Shown here: positions 24,357 to 32,269 of the stretch, piece by piece
How the letters are laid out: each line of letters begins with the position of its first letter
How positions within the stretch are numbered: the stretch's first letter is position 1
Virus record (IMG/VR): IMGVR_UViG_3300015371_000026
Coordinates: 1 to 64,000 of that record
Reading direction: 5' to 3' (one strand)
Source: a virus
DNA: 64,000 nt
The notes under the pieces: model-generated
Database searches by the model: none
What the model saw: the letters and a program-made list of their open reading frames with translations, nothing else
Told to the model about the DNA's origin: nothing
Made by a program: the position numbers and the translations under genes

Positions 24357-25168
24357 AACAGCTCAACCCTCCGACCGAGGCTGTAGTCGAGACAACGCCG
24401 ATCGCACCGCGTGCGACGCCCGAGCAGCGCGATCAGTACCCGCCGGGCATGGTGTTCGTGCCCTGCCACGATCTCGCGCGCTACCACGGATTCACGAACG
24501 ACCTCGTGCTGCTCGACGTACCCGACGGCACAGAGATCAACTTCACGCGCAGCAGCTCGATCGTCCAGAACTTCAACCTCGGCGTCGAGACGATGCTACA
24601 GAGCCAGGCGCAGTGGATGTGGGTGATCGGCGACGACCACATGTTCGGGCGCGACGTCGTACTACGTCTGCTGAAGCACGACGTCGACATCGTCGCTCCG
24701 CTCTGCGTCAGGCGCGGACCGCCGTTCACGCTCGTCGCGTTCGACGAGGCGGGGAGCAAGGTCGACGCAGACGGAAACCCGCTGTACCACATGCTCGATA
24801 TGGACGACCTCCCCGATCACGGGCTCATGCCCATTCCCGCGACCGGCTCGGCCGGGATGCTGATTAAGCGCAGCGTCTTCGAGGCGCTGGAGCCGCCGTG
24901 GTTCCGCAACGGCGACCTCGTCACCGTCAACGAGGACGTCATCTTCTGCGAGCGCGTGCGCGAGGAGCTAGGCCTAACGGTTTGGCTCGACGTCGACACG
25001 TACATCGGGCACCTGGGCACGTTCTGCGCGATGCCGATGCACCAGGACGGTCGCTGGGGGCTGATGTTCGACTTCCTCGGCCGCGGAGAGAATCGCATCT
25101 TCTTGCCCGGCGGAGTTAAGCCAGGCGACCCTAGGCGCGGCGTAACGACCGCGAGTGGTAAGTGGTAG
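24347..25168 (+). CDS. GT2-like glycosyltransferase
   Basis: A 273-residue protein with MVFVPCHDLARY, SSIVQNFNLG, and QWMWVIGDDHMFG, where GDDH is the metal-binding DxD-type motif of phage and bacterial GT-A enzymes. DIVAPLCVRRGPPF, GSAGMLIKRSVFEAL and NEDVIFCERVREELG follow in the order expected for the acceptor region. Last sugar-transfer gene of the cassette; overlaps the next gene by 7 bases. Confidence 0.75.
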   Translation: MDVEQLNPPTEAVVETTPIAPRATPEQRDQYPPGMVFVPCHDLARYHGFTNDLVLLDVPDGTEINFTRSSSIVQNFNLGVETMLQSQAQWMWVIGDDHMFGRDVVLRLLKHDVDIVAPLCVRRGPPFTLVAFDEAGSKVDADGNPLYHMLDMDDLPDHGLMPIPATGSAGMLIKRSVFEALEPPWFRNGDLVTVNEDVIFCERVREELGLTVWLDVDTYIGHLGTFCAMPMHQDGRWGLMFDFLGRGENRIFLPGGVKPGDPRRGVTTASGKW

Positions 25169-25353
25169 ACCCGACGATCAGCGGCCACCCTGCGCTGGAG
25201 CTGCCGAACGGCAGGGACCAGCCGGTGGTGATCACCGTATGCGCAGAGTGCGGCGCCATGCGCACGGTTCTGTTCCTGTCGAAAGACAGGTGGTTCTGTT
25301 TCAAGTGCCGGGCCGAGGGGGCAGCGCCCCCGAACATGTTCCCGCTCGCCTAA
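25162..25353 (+). CDS. Small zinc-ribbon protein (63 aa)
   Basis: GTG start overlapping the end of the glycosyltransferase. CAEC (about residues 27-30) and CFKC (46-49) form a four-Cys zinc ribbon with a short beta hairpin between. Role unknown. Its TAA is followed by a strong GAAGGAGG site for the next gene. Confidence 0.6.
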   Translation: MVDPTISGHPALELPNGRDQPVVITVCAECGAMRTVLFLSKDRWFCFKCRAEGAAPPNMFPLA

Positions 25354-25371
25354 CTAGAAGGAGGCTCACCC

Positions 25372-25809
25372 ATGGCTGAGATCTGGCCCGACGAGGGTCT
25401 TACAGCCGCGCTCAACTACTTCCCGACGAACAACTCGGCGCTTCCGGCCAACACCTGGCTCGCCCTGTTTACCGCGTTCACCGCGAGCACGGTCGGGAAC
25501 ACCGACAGCACGATCGCGTCGTACACGGAGCCCTCTGGCGGCGCGTACGCACGCCAGACGATCAGCTCAGTTTCGTGGGCTGACGCATCGGCGACGTCTC
25601 CTGTCGGCGACGGCAAGAAGTCGGTCTGCTCCCAGATCACGTTCGCGACCGCGACGGCGAGCTGGGGCACGATCAACGGCTTCACGCTTGCAGGCGCACT
25701 CACCACGGGGTTCGCGTACTTCGCAGCGAACTTCGACGACACGACCGCGGTGCCGATCACGAGCAACGACGTGATCAAGATCACACCGGCGATCCAGTAC
25801 AACCACTAG
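25372..25809 (+). CDS. Virion structural protein, fibre/decoration-like (145 aa)
   Basis: ATG preceded by AAGGAGG. Beta-rich with WLALFTAFTAS near the N terminus, TEPSGGAYARQTISS, then SQITFATATASWGTINGFTLAGALTTG. This pattern is shared by small phage tail-fibre or decoration-type proteins found near structural genes. It ends in TAG, after which the same frame stays open through the next gene. Confidence 0.6.
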   Translation: MAEIWPDEGLTAALNYFPTNNSALPANTWLALFTAFTASTVGNTDSTIASYTEPSGGAYARQTISSVSWADASATSPVGDGKKSVCSQITFATATASWGTINGFTLAGALTTGFAYFAANFDDTTAVPITSNDVIKITPAIQYNH

Positions 25810-25818
25810 GTCTCGACC

Positions 25819-26223
25819 GTGTCCGACGACTACACTCGTCAGGGCGAGACCTTTCGAGCCGTCGACCGCGGCAGCAAGCTTTTCCCGACTGTTGCTGTGG
25901 TCGACGGCGCGGAGTTGGTGCCGACGCTTACCGGCGCTACCGTCGTCTACACGGTCGACGACAGCCCAGCGGTCGCGCTCGACCCGCCAGACGCCGGAGC
26001 GCACGTCTGCTGGGTTCGCGTCTGGCATGCCACGCAGGACTCCACGAAGCGGCTCTACTACCGGCGCGACGGGACTGCGCCGACAGCGGACGGTGCGAAC
26101 GCCGAGGGGTTCCTGCTCCACGCCGAGGGTCGCATGGTCAGGCTCGCGACCCTGACGAACTTCAAGATGATCAGCGAGACGGGTGCCGCCCATACCGTCT
26201 TCGCGGAGTTCTCTAACACGTGA
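25819..26223 (+). CDS. Probable structural protein (134 aa)
   Basis: GTG start nine bases after, and in frame with, the TAG of the previous gene. Beta-rich sequence with no clear motif; begins MSDDYTRQGETFRAV. Position between fibre-like genes suggests a virion component. Not recognised. Confidence 0.5.
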   Translation: MSDDYTRQGETFRAVDRGSKLFPTVAVVDGAELVPTLTGATVVYTVDDSPAVALDPPDAGAHVCWVRVWHATQDSTKRLYYRRDGTAPTADGANAEGFLLHAEGRMVRLATLTNFKMISETGAAHTVFAEFSNT

Positions 26224-26232
26224 GGGGGAACG

Positions 26233-26928
26233 ATGGTCCGTAGCCGCTACGCGATAGGACTCGCGCTGATGCTCCTACTCGGAGCCGGGGTCGCTGCAGC
26301 GGTCGTTACCGGCAGCTCTGCAGACTCTGTCTCAGCCTGCGCTACAGCGACAGCGCACGGTACGACGGTGAGTGGCCATACGCTCGCTGTCGACGGTGCG
26401 CCGGTCACGACGATCGCTGGCGTGATCATTCCTGACGCTGTCGCGACGAGCTGCGCAACGACAGATAACTCGACGACGACAGTGACCGTTACAGCGACCA
26501 CTACTCTGCCGACGACGACCACCACGCCGACGACGACCACGACTCCTACTACCTCGACCGTCGCCGACACGCAGCCGCCGGCTGTGCCGCAGGGCCAGAC
26601 CGCCGTGCCGACTCAGACGACGATCCTGATGGCATGGCGCGCGTCGACAGACAACGTCGGCGTAGCGGGCTACGAGATCTATCTGAACGACGTCGTGATC
26701 GCCACGACGCAGGCGCTTCAGTACACGTATACGGGCCTGCTCTGCGGAGTGTCGTACAAGCTCGGGCTTACGGCGTACGACGCTGCAGGGAACCGCTCGG
26801 ACGTGCGTTACGCGCAGGGCCCGATCACGACGCTGGCGTGCTCGCCGACGACGACAGCGCCTACATCGACAGCGACTACGACGACGCAGACGGGCACAGC
26901 AGTCGCGAACGTCTGGGTGTCGCCATGA
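26233..26928 (+). CDS. Exported/anchored FN3 protein with Thr-rich linker (231 aa)
   Basis: ATG after GAGGGGGAACG. Residues 6-25 (AIGLALMLLLGAGVAAAVV) form a signal or anchor helix. Residues 75-105 are an extended Thr/Pro stalk (TTTTTPTTTTTPTT type), then a fibronectin type III domain (about 113-203: QTTILMAWRASTDNVGVAGYEIYLN, Y-x-L-x-x-x-AYDAAGN) and a second Thr-rich tail. A Thr/Pro mucin-like linker is a good O-glycosylation target, and the glycosyltransferase cassette ends about 1 kb upstream. FN3 domains usually mediate surface binding. Confidence 0.7.
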   Translation: MVRSRYAIGLALMLLLGAGVAAAVVTGSSADSVSACATATAHGTTVSGHTLAVDGAPVTTIAGVIIPDAVATSCATTDNSTTTVTVTATTTLPTTTTTPTTTTTPTTSTVADTQPPAVPQGQTAVPTQTTILMAWRASTDNVGVAGYEIYLNDVVIATTQALQYTYTGLLCGVSYKLGLTAYDAAGNRSDVRYAQGPITTLACSPTTTAPTSTATTTTQTGTAVANVWVSP

Positions 26929-28316
26929 GCGTTATCGCGTACCCGTATCCGGGCAGGCTCCGCGGCTGGCTGGCGCGGCTCGCGCGAGCGGGCGCAGTCG
27001 TCGGCGTAGGCTCAGCGATCGCCGCCGGAGCGTACGTCGGTAGCGCCTACCTGACCAACAGCTTCCCGTTCGGGCCGCCTCCCGTAGCAGGAGCAGCGAA
27101 CGTCTGGGTGAACACGAGCGCCGGGAGCTGTACTCGCTCGTCGACGCAGGTGGCGTACTCGTCTACGACAGCGTGCGGCTCGTACGACGCGGCCTGGGAC
27201 GTTGCGCTAGCGGGCGACCTCATCCGCGTCAAGAACGGCAGCTACGGAGCGCAGAACGTTACCGGCAACAAGACCTCGGAGACGAAGATCGTCGGCGAGT
27301 CGAAGTCTGGAGTAACGATCAGCGGCGCTACTGCCGCCTGCTTCCCGCCCAGTAACCCAAGCAACGACTCGATGATGTGCGCGATGGCGAACCACATGAC
27401 GATCGAGAACATGACGATCAACGCTGGCACCAACACGAACGGCGGCGGCGCGGCGCTCGGCTCTCAGATTTGCGCCGAGAACGTCACCTACAACAACGTC
27501 GACATTCTCGGCTACTTCCCCGACATCTCGATCGGGCTCGACTACCCCGGCTACTGCCCAGGTAGGGGCGCGTTCTTCCACTGGAACGGCGGCGTAGACG
27601 GCAGCCCGGGGATGCCAGCTCGGCTGTGCAGCGCCTCGTCGGGCTGGGATGCTGGCGAGCCGATCTGGAGCCACGGGATCACCAACATGACTATCGAGGG
27701 GGTCACGTTCAATACGCAGACCGTTTCGTACGCGGGCGTCTGCGCCGACCCGAACAACTCGCACCTAGAGTTCATCCGCATCGACCAAGGCTCAGACGAC
27801 TTCACTCTGCGCAACAGCGTCTTCAAGCCCGGGTCTGACGCAGGCTCGGGGTACATCTTCGGCAACGGCGTCGGCGGCACGAACCGCGGCGTCATCGTCG
27901 GCAACTACTTCGCCGATAACAACGGCGGCACCTGGATTCAGGCCGGGGGAGCGGAGTGCGACTGGACGATCGCGTACAACACGTTCTCCGGCGACGACGG
28001 GCCGAGTATGAACTGCACCGCGTTTCCGTGGGTCGGCAACGTCGGGCCAGCCAGCTCCTACCCAGGCTGCGCGGGCACGCACACGAAGAACGTCTGGGGC
28101 GGCACAGGCTCATGCGGTACGGACACGTTCACGACCGGCAGCCTCGGAGTCGATGCGACGGGGCACCTGACGGCGGGCTCGATCGCCATCGACGCGGGTG
28201 AGACGCCTGGCGCCTCGGACCTCTGTACAGATCCCGCCTACCTGAACTCCAGAGACATCGACGGCGACGTGCGTCCGAACGGCTCGGTGTGCGACGCCGG
28301 AGCGGACGAGCGCTAA
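26925..28316 (+). CDS. Right-handed beta-helix protein with N-terminal membrane segment
   Basis: Start at the ATG overlapping the upstream TGA; the longer frame from 26634 is a shadow. Residues 16-45 are hydrophobic (AGAVVGVGSAIAAGAYVGSAYL). From about 60 the sequence has pectate-lyase-like repeats (NHMTIENMTIN, ITNMTIEGVTFN, DDFTLRNSVFKPG, NRGVIVGNYF). The end, SIAIDAGETPGA then RDIDGDVRPNGSVCDAGADE, matches the closing motif of choice-of-anchor Q beta-helix proteins. Likely a carbohydrate-binding or depolymerising spike, many Asn-Thr sites; the membrane segment is odd for a virion protein. Confidence 0.7.
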   Translation: MSVIAYPYPGRLRGWLARLARAGAVVGVGSAIAAGAYVGSAYLTNSFPFGPPPVAGAANVWVNTSAGSCTRSSTQVAYSSTTACGSYDAAWDVALAGDLIRVKNGSYGAQNVTGNKTSETKIVGESKSGVTISGATAACFPPSNPSNDSMMCAMANHMTIENMTINAGTNTNGGGAALGSQICAENVTYNNVDILGYFPDISIGLDYPGYCPGRGAFFHWNGGVDGSPGMPARLCSASSGWDAGEPIWSHGITNMTIEGVTFNTQTVSYAGVCADPNNSHLEFIRIDQGSDDFTLRNSVFKPGSDAGSGYIFGNGVGGTNRGVIVGNYFADNNGGTWIQAGGAECDWTIAYNTFSGDDGPSMNCTAFPWVGNVGPASSYPGCAGTHTKNVWGGTGSCGTDTFTTGSLGVDATGHLTAGSIAIDAGETPGASDLCTDPAYLNSRDIDGDVRPNGSVCDAGADER

Positions 28317-29044
28317 TGGCGTACCGGCTAACAGGCACAGACCCGTTCGTCCGCTTCTCGATCGGTGCGTTCAACGGGTACTCGATGGAGAGCGACGTCA
28401 TGTCAGCCGCCGCGCTGCTGAAGCGCCGGTCGGCGACGGCGTGGCACGGCATCCACGTCGTCGATGACGGGACTACCTCCCCGTACACGTACATCGACGA
28501 GTTCAACCCGTCGGATCAGTTAGTGGGCGGCCCGGACGGCGTCACGACCTCGGTGCAGACCTTCAACGACACCACGAACTGGATGATTGTCGGGTTCACG
28601 AAGGCTGCTGGTACGGGCGCGGGCATCGCCTGGACGTGGAGGTGGAAGATCGGCGCCGGGGCCTGGTCGTCCGAGGCTGACACCTACTCTGGCAGAACGT
28701 CGAGCGCCGGGTCAGGGTACAGACACATCATCGGCAACGAGCCCGCGCTCGGCGACGATGCTGACTTCGACATCGTCTGCGCTGGCCTGATCAAATCGCA
28801 GCTGTCGCAGGCGAGTTTTGAGAGCCTCGACATGTCGTCGTTCAGCACCTGGACATCTGTGTTTACGGGCGCGGGCGCGTGGCTGATCGGCTTCCAGGCG
28901 ATCGGCAGCCTGAGCGATAACACCGGCAACGGCGGCAACGAACTCTCTCGCTCAGCGGGGATCACGGTCGTCTCAGATCCGCCGGGCTGGTCGTGGGGAG
29001 CAGACCCTCTAGCAAAATCTGGACTAGGGATCATCGGGCCGTAG
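28316..29044 (+). CDS. ConA/LamG-like structural protein (242 aa)
   Basis: ATG overlaps the TAA of the beta-helix gene (TAATG). The fold looks like a concanavalin A-type sandwich: NWMIVGFTKAAG, then YRHIIGNEPALGDDADFDIVCAGLIKSQLSQASFESL, which corresponds to the last strands and terminal helix of such domains. Probably a glycan-binding fibre component. Ends in TAG immediately followed by an in-frame ATG. Confidence 0.6.
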   Translation: MAYRLTGTDPFVRFSIGAFNGYSMESDVMSAAALLKRRSATAWHGIHVVDDGTTSPYTYIDEFNPSDQLVGGPDGVTTSVQTFNDTTNWMIVGFTKAAGTGAGIAWTWRWKIGAGAWSSEADTYSGRTSSAGSGYRHIIGNEPALGDDADFDIVCAGLIKSQLSQASFESLDMSSFSTWTSVFTGAGAWLIGFQAIGSLSDNTGNGGNELSRSAGITVVSDPPGWSWGADPLAKSGLGIIGP

Positions 29045-29680
29045 ATGCCCAACGCTGTCGCCCACGACGTCTCGACTGCGTCGCACACCGCCGGTAACTC
29101 CAGCATCAGCCAGGCGTCGTTTACCTGGAACCACACCGGTGGCGGGAGCGCGCGTGCAGTTCTGATCTTCGTGATCGAGGCGCCGTCTGCGACGAGCGTG
29201 GTCACGAGCGTCACCTACGGCGGTACTGCCGTGCCCGCGATTAGCGGTGCCTCTGCCGCCGATACGGCCACAGAGCCGGGACGTGTTACCGCGTACCTGC
29301 TCGACAACCTCGGCGGGCTCGGCAAGACGGGGACGCAGGCTGTCGTCGTCAACCGCTCCAACACGACGCAGCGCGTCTGGGCCGTGGCGATCACAGTCAC
29401 GTGCCCAGACCCGGTGATCCCCGTCGCGATAACTCTGCGCCAGGAGAACGCGCAGGCTGACGCGAACGCGCGCGCAGTAGACGACGGGACGCGCGGCGCG
29501 AACTCCCTACGGGCGATGGCCTGCTACTCGGGCGCAAGCGCTGCTCCGGGTGCTGATACAGGCTCGACGTCGATCCTCGCGAACGCGTTCGGGGCGGCGT
29601 ACTCCGGCACAGCTGTGCGCGAGACGACGCCCGGGCAGGGGTCGCGTAACGTCGGAGTCACCGGCGCGAGCGACGACTAG
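29045..29680 (+). CDS. Beta-sandwich structural protein, truncated by TAG (211 aa)
   Basis: Begins directly at the previous TAG. The body has VTYGGTAVPAISGASAADTATEPGRVTAYLLDN, TQAVVVNRSNTTQRVWAVAITV and VRETTPGQGSRNVGVTGASDD. From memory, phage and bacterial domains of this type continue past SDD with an AAV-x-LAL strand; exactly that follows here after a TAG at 29678-29680 (AAVYLALVSAYRDEAG). So the stop appears to fall inside the domain's last strand. Expression as one protein with the next ORF needs readthrough; otherwise this copy is truncated. Confidence 0.6.
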   Translation: MPNAVAHDVSTASHTAGNSSISQASFTWNHTGGGSARAVLIFVIEAPSATSVVTSVTYGGTAVPAISGASAADTATEPGRVTAYLLDNLGGLGKTGTQAVVVNRSNTTQRVWAVAITVTCPDPVIPVAITLRQENAQADANARAVDDGTRGANSLRAMACYSGASAAPGADTGSTSILANAFGAAYSGTAVRETTPGQGSRNVGVTGASDD

Positions 29681-29764
29681 GCTGCCGTCTACCTCGCGCT
29701 CGTCTCCGCGTATCGGGATGAGGCGGGCCTCGGCATCAAGCGGCACCTCGGTAGCGGCGTCGAT

Positions 29765-31570
29765 GTGCCTCCGCCGAAGGTCGCGCAGAAGGCCGGTAGC
29801 GGCGTCATGGCGTTCTCCGCTGGAGGGAGCGGCGGCGTCCCGAAGGTCGCGGTCAAGACCGGCTTCGGTCGCATGGGCGCGCCGATCACCGGCGGCCCTG
29901 TTACGAAAACCGGCGCTGGCGTACAGGAGCACGCAGGCTCGGGCGCTGACGCGGCGCTCTGGGTCGACTCCGGCGCTGGCGTACAGGTACGCGCAGGTAG
30001 CGCAGCGGACGCAGCCACCTTCGTGGAGAGCGGCTCAGCGACGAGCCCGCGCTCGGGCGTCGCTGCCGACGAGATCCTGTGGGTCGACAGCGGCGCTGGC
30101 GTATCTCCTCGCGTCGCTTCTGGTGCGAGCCAGAGGATCCTCGGCGGGAAGAGCGGCGCTGGTGTCAGCGAGCGCGTAGCAGCGGGCGTCGACGCAGAGC
30201 TGTTCGTTGAAGCGGGCGCGGGCTCCTCTGATCGCGTAGCGAGCGGCGTCGATGCGGCGACATTTGTCGAGAGCGGGAGCGGTGTCTCTGCGCGATCGGG
30301 TGGCGGCGTCGCTTCTCGCGCAGGGGCGATCAGCAAGTCGGGCGCTGGCGTCACAGCGCTGTCGGGCTCCGCGGCCGACGCAGCGACGTTCGTCGAGAGC
30401 GGCGCTGGCGTTTTGGTCAGGATCAGTTCTGGCGCAGACGAGTCAGACTTCATCGAGAGCGGCTCCGCTATCAGTCCGCGTAGCGCTTCTGGGGCGCGCG
30501 TCAGCGGCGGTGGCGCGGTCTACACCAAGACCGGCTTCGGCCGGATGGGTGCTCGACTCCCGATCTCGACGACCGGCGCTGGCGTCCTCGTACGCGCGGC
30601 ATCGGGTACGTCGCAGAAGATCAGCGGCGGTCTCTCCGGATCTGGAACCGGTGTCTCAGTACGCACCGGCTCGTCTGCTCGCGCAGTCATCTTCTCCCGT
30701 TCTAGCTGGCCGGGGAGCGATACACCTGAGCCCCCGTTCCTCGAAGGCGACCACCCGCCGAACATCGTCTTCGCCGCGTCCGGCGTGTCGCAGAAGGTCG
30801 GTGCCGCGAACCAGAAGGCTGGAGCGGGCGTCAGCGATCGGATCGGCTCGGGCGCAGACGCGGTCGTCTATGCCAAGAGCGGCGCGGGCGTTAGCGCACG
30901 TGTAGCTAGTGGTCAAGATGCAGCCGCCTGGGCAAAGACAGGCTCGGGTGTTCTGTCAGAGACAGGCGGCGCTACAGCCACCAAGGCCGGGCAGAACGCG
31001 AAGGCGGGAACAGGAACTAGCCCGCGAGTTGCCGCTGGCGTAGACGCAGAGACGTTCGTCGAGTCGGGGCAGGGGCAGCTACTCAGAATCGGATCGGCCG
31101 CAGACGCGGTTACGTTCAGCGAGAGCGGGTCAGGTGTTAGCCCGCGCGTCGCGAGCGGAACGTCGACGAAGGGCGCGACGATCGTCAAGAGCGGCTCAGC
31201 GACGGCAATCTTCACTGGCGGCGCGACGCGACTACGCGAGCGCTACCGGGCAAACACAGCGCTCAGCACATTCACCGGAGGCGCATCGGACGCGGCGACG
31301 TTCTTCCGGACCGGGCGCGGCGAGATCGACCGCAAGGCGAGCGGTGCTGACGCGACGCTCTATCAGAAGCGCGGCACCGCGCTCGCGACATTCGCTGGCG
31401 CGGGCGTCTCTCAGCCGGTCACGTTCCTCGCTGGGAGACCTCCACACACGCCCCGTACTCGCATGATCATCCGCGCGAACGGGTCGACGCGCGTCCGTAG
31501 CACCGGGCGCACATTCGTCACTCTCGGTAGCAGCGGCGGCAGCTCCCCGTACGACGAGGGGAGCGGCTAG
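29765..31570 (+). CDS. Repeat-rich Gly/Ala/Ser structural protein (601 aa)
   Basis: The first in-frame start after the TAG at 29678 is GTG 29765, which lacks a good ribosome binding site; the frame is open back to the TAG. Residues 45-530 consist of about 19 copies of a 20-25 residue unit of the form ESGAGVSxRxASGADAATFV. Two units vary as KTGFGRMGA. The unit probably forms repeated beta turns in a fibre. A Pro-rich break lies near residue 320. The C terminus is a GSSGGSSPYDEGSG linker ending in TAG with an in-frame ATG next. Five more units occur in the next gene. Confidence 0.6.
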   Translation: MPPPKVAQKAGSGVMAFSAGGSGGVPKVAVKTGFGRMGAPITGGPVTKTGAGVQEHAGSGADAALWVDSGAGVQVRAGSAADAATFVESGSATSPRSGVAADEILWVDSGAGVSPRVASGASQRILGGKSGAGVSERVAAGVDAELFVEAGAGSSDRVASGVDAATFVESGSGVSARSGGGVASRAGAISKSGAGVTALSGSAADAATFVESGAGVLVRISSGADESDFIESGSAISPRSASGARVSGGGAVYTKTGFGRMGARLPISTTGAGVLVRAASGTSQKISGGLSGSGTGVSVRTGSSARAVIFSRSSWPGSDTPEPPFLEGDHPPNIVFAASGVSQKVGAANQKAGAGVSDRIGSGADAVVYAKSGAGVSARVASGQDAAAWAKTGSGVLSETGGATATKAGQNAKAGTGTSPRVAAGVDAETFVESGQGQLLRIGSAADAVTFSESGSGVSPRVASGTSTKGATIVKSGSATAIFTGGATRLRERYRANTALSTFTGGASDAATFFRTGRGEIDRKASGADATLYQKRGTALATFAGAGVSQPVTFLAGRPPHTPRTRMIIRANGSTRVRSTGRTFVTLGSSGGSSPYDEGSG

Positions 31571-32248
31571 ATGCCTGGGCAGGTGATCCGCAGTTTCACC
31601 GTGATCGTCGGCGGCGTCGATATCTCCGATCACGTGAACGCGCTCGCTGTCGAGGCAAGCAGAGACACGTTCGACATGACGCCGCAGGGATCGCCCGGAA
31701 GATTCCAAGACGTCGGCGTGCCAGACGGAGTGATCGCCGTAGCGTTCTTGCAAGACTGGTATCTCGACTCGCTGCTCTACCCGGTGCTGTCGAGCCCGAC
31801 CGCTCCGACAGTGAGCGCGTCGCTACCAGGCAGCTCGACCTGGACGATCGAGGGAGCGACCGTCGTCGGCTACAGACCGCTCGACGGGGATATCGGCGCG
31901 GCGGGTCGGACGCAGGTCAACTTTCTCGGCGCGCTCACGCTCGGCGGCGGCGAGCACGCAGAAACCGGCGCTGGCGTCTCTCCGCATATCGCCTCCGGAT
32001 CGCGCGTCGGCGGGTCGATCGCGTTCATCAAGACCGGCGCTGGCGTTGTAGTGCGAGCAGCGGGCGGCGTGCGCGCAGCGGTCTATGTCGAGAACGGCGC
32101 GGGCGTGCTCGTCCGCTCGGCGTCTGGCGCTCGCGCTGGTACCGCGATTCTCAAAGCAGGGACTGGACTACAGGTGCGCGCAGCGTCAGGAGCAGACGCG
32201 GGGATCTTCGCTGAGACGGGGATCGGCGCGATGGGAGCTACGCATTGA
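31571..32248 (+). CDS. Structural protein with beta domain and C-terminal repeats (225 aa)
   Basis: ATG abuts the previous TAG in the same frame. Residues 1-125 form a beta-rich domain (RSFTVIVGGVDISDHVNALAVEASRD; LPGSSTWTIEGATVVGYRP) resembling tail-tube or decoration folds. Residues 130-225 hold five copies of the SGAGVxxRxASG repeat found in the neighbouring 601-residue protein. The shared repeat suggests the two act in one fibre or once were one gene. Confidence 0.55.
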   Translation: MPGQVIRSFTVIVGGVDISDHVNALAVEASRDTFDMTPQGSPGRFQDVGVPDGVIAVAFLQDWYLDSLLYPVLSSPTAPTVSASLPGSSTWTIEGATVVGYRPLDGDIGAAGRTQVNFLGALTLGGGEHAETGAGVSPHIASGSRVGGSIAFIKTGAGVVVRAAGGVRAAVYVENGAGVLVRSASGARAGTAILKAGTGLQVRAASGADAGIFAETGIGAMGATH

Positions 32249-32269
32249 GAGAGGAGGCAACGTCACACC

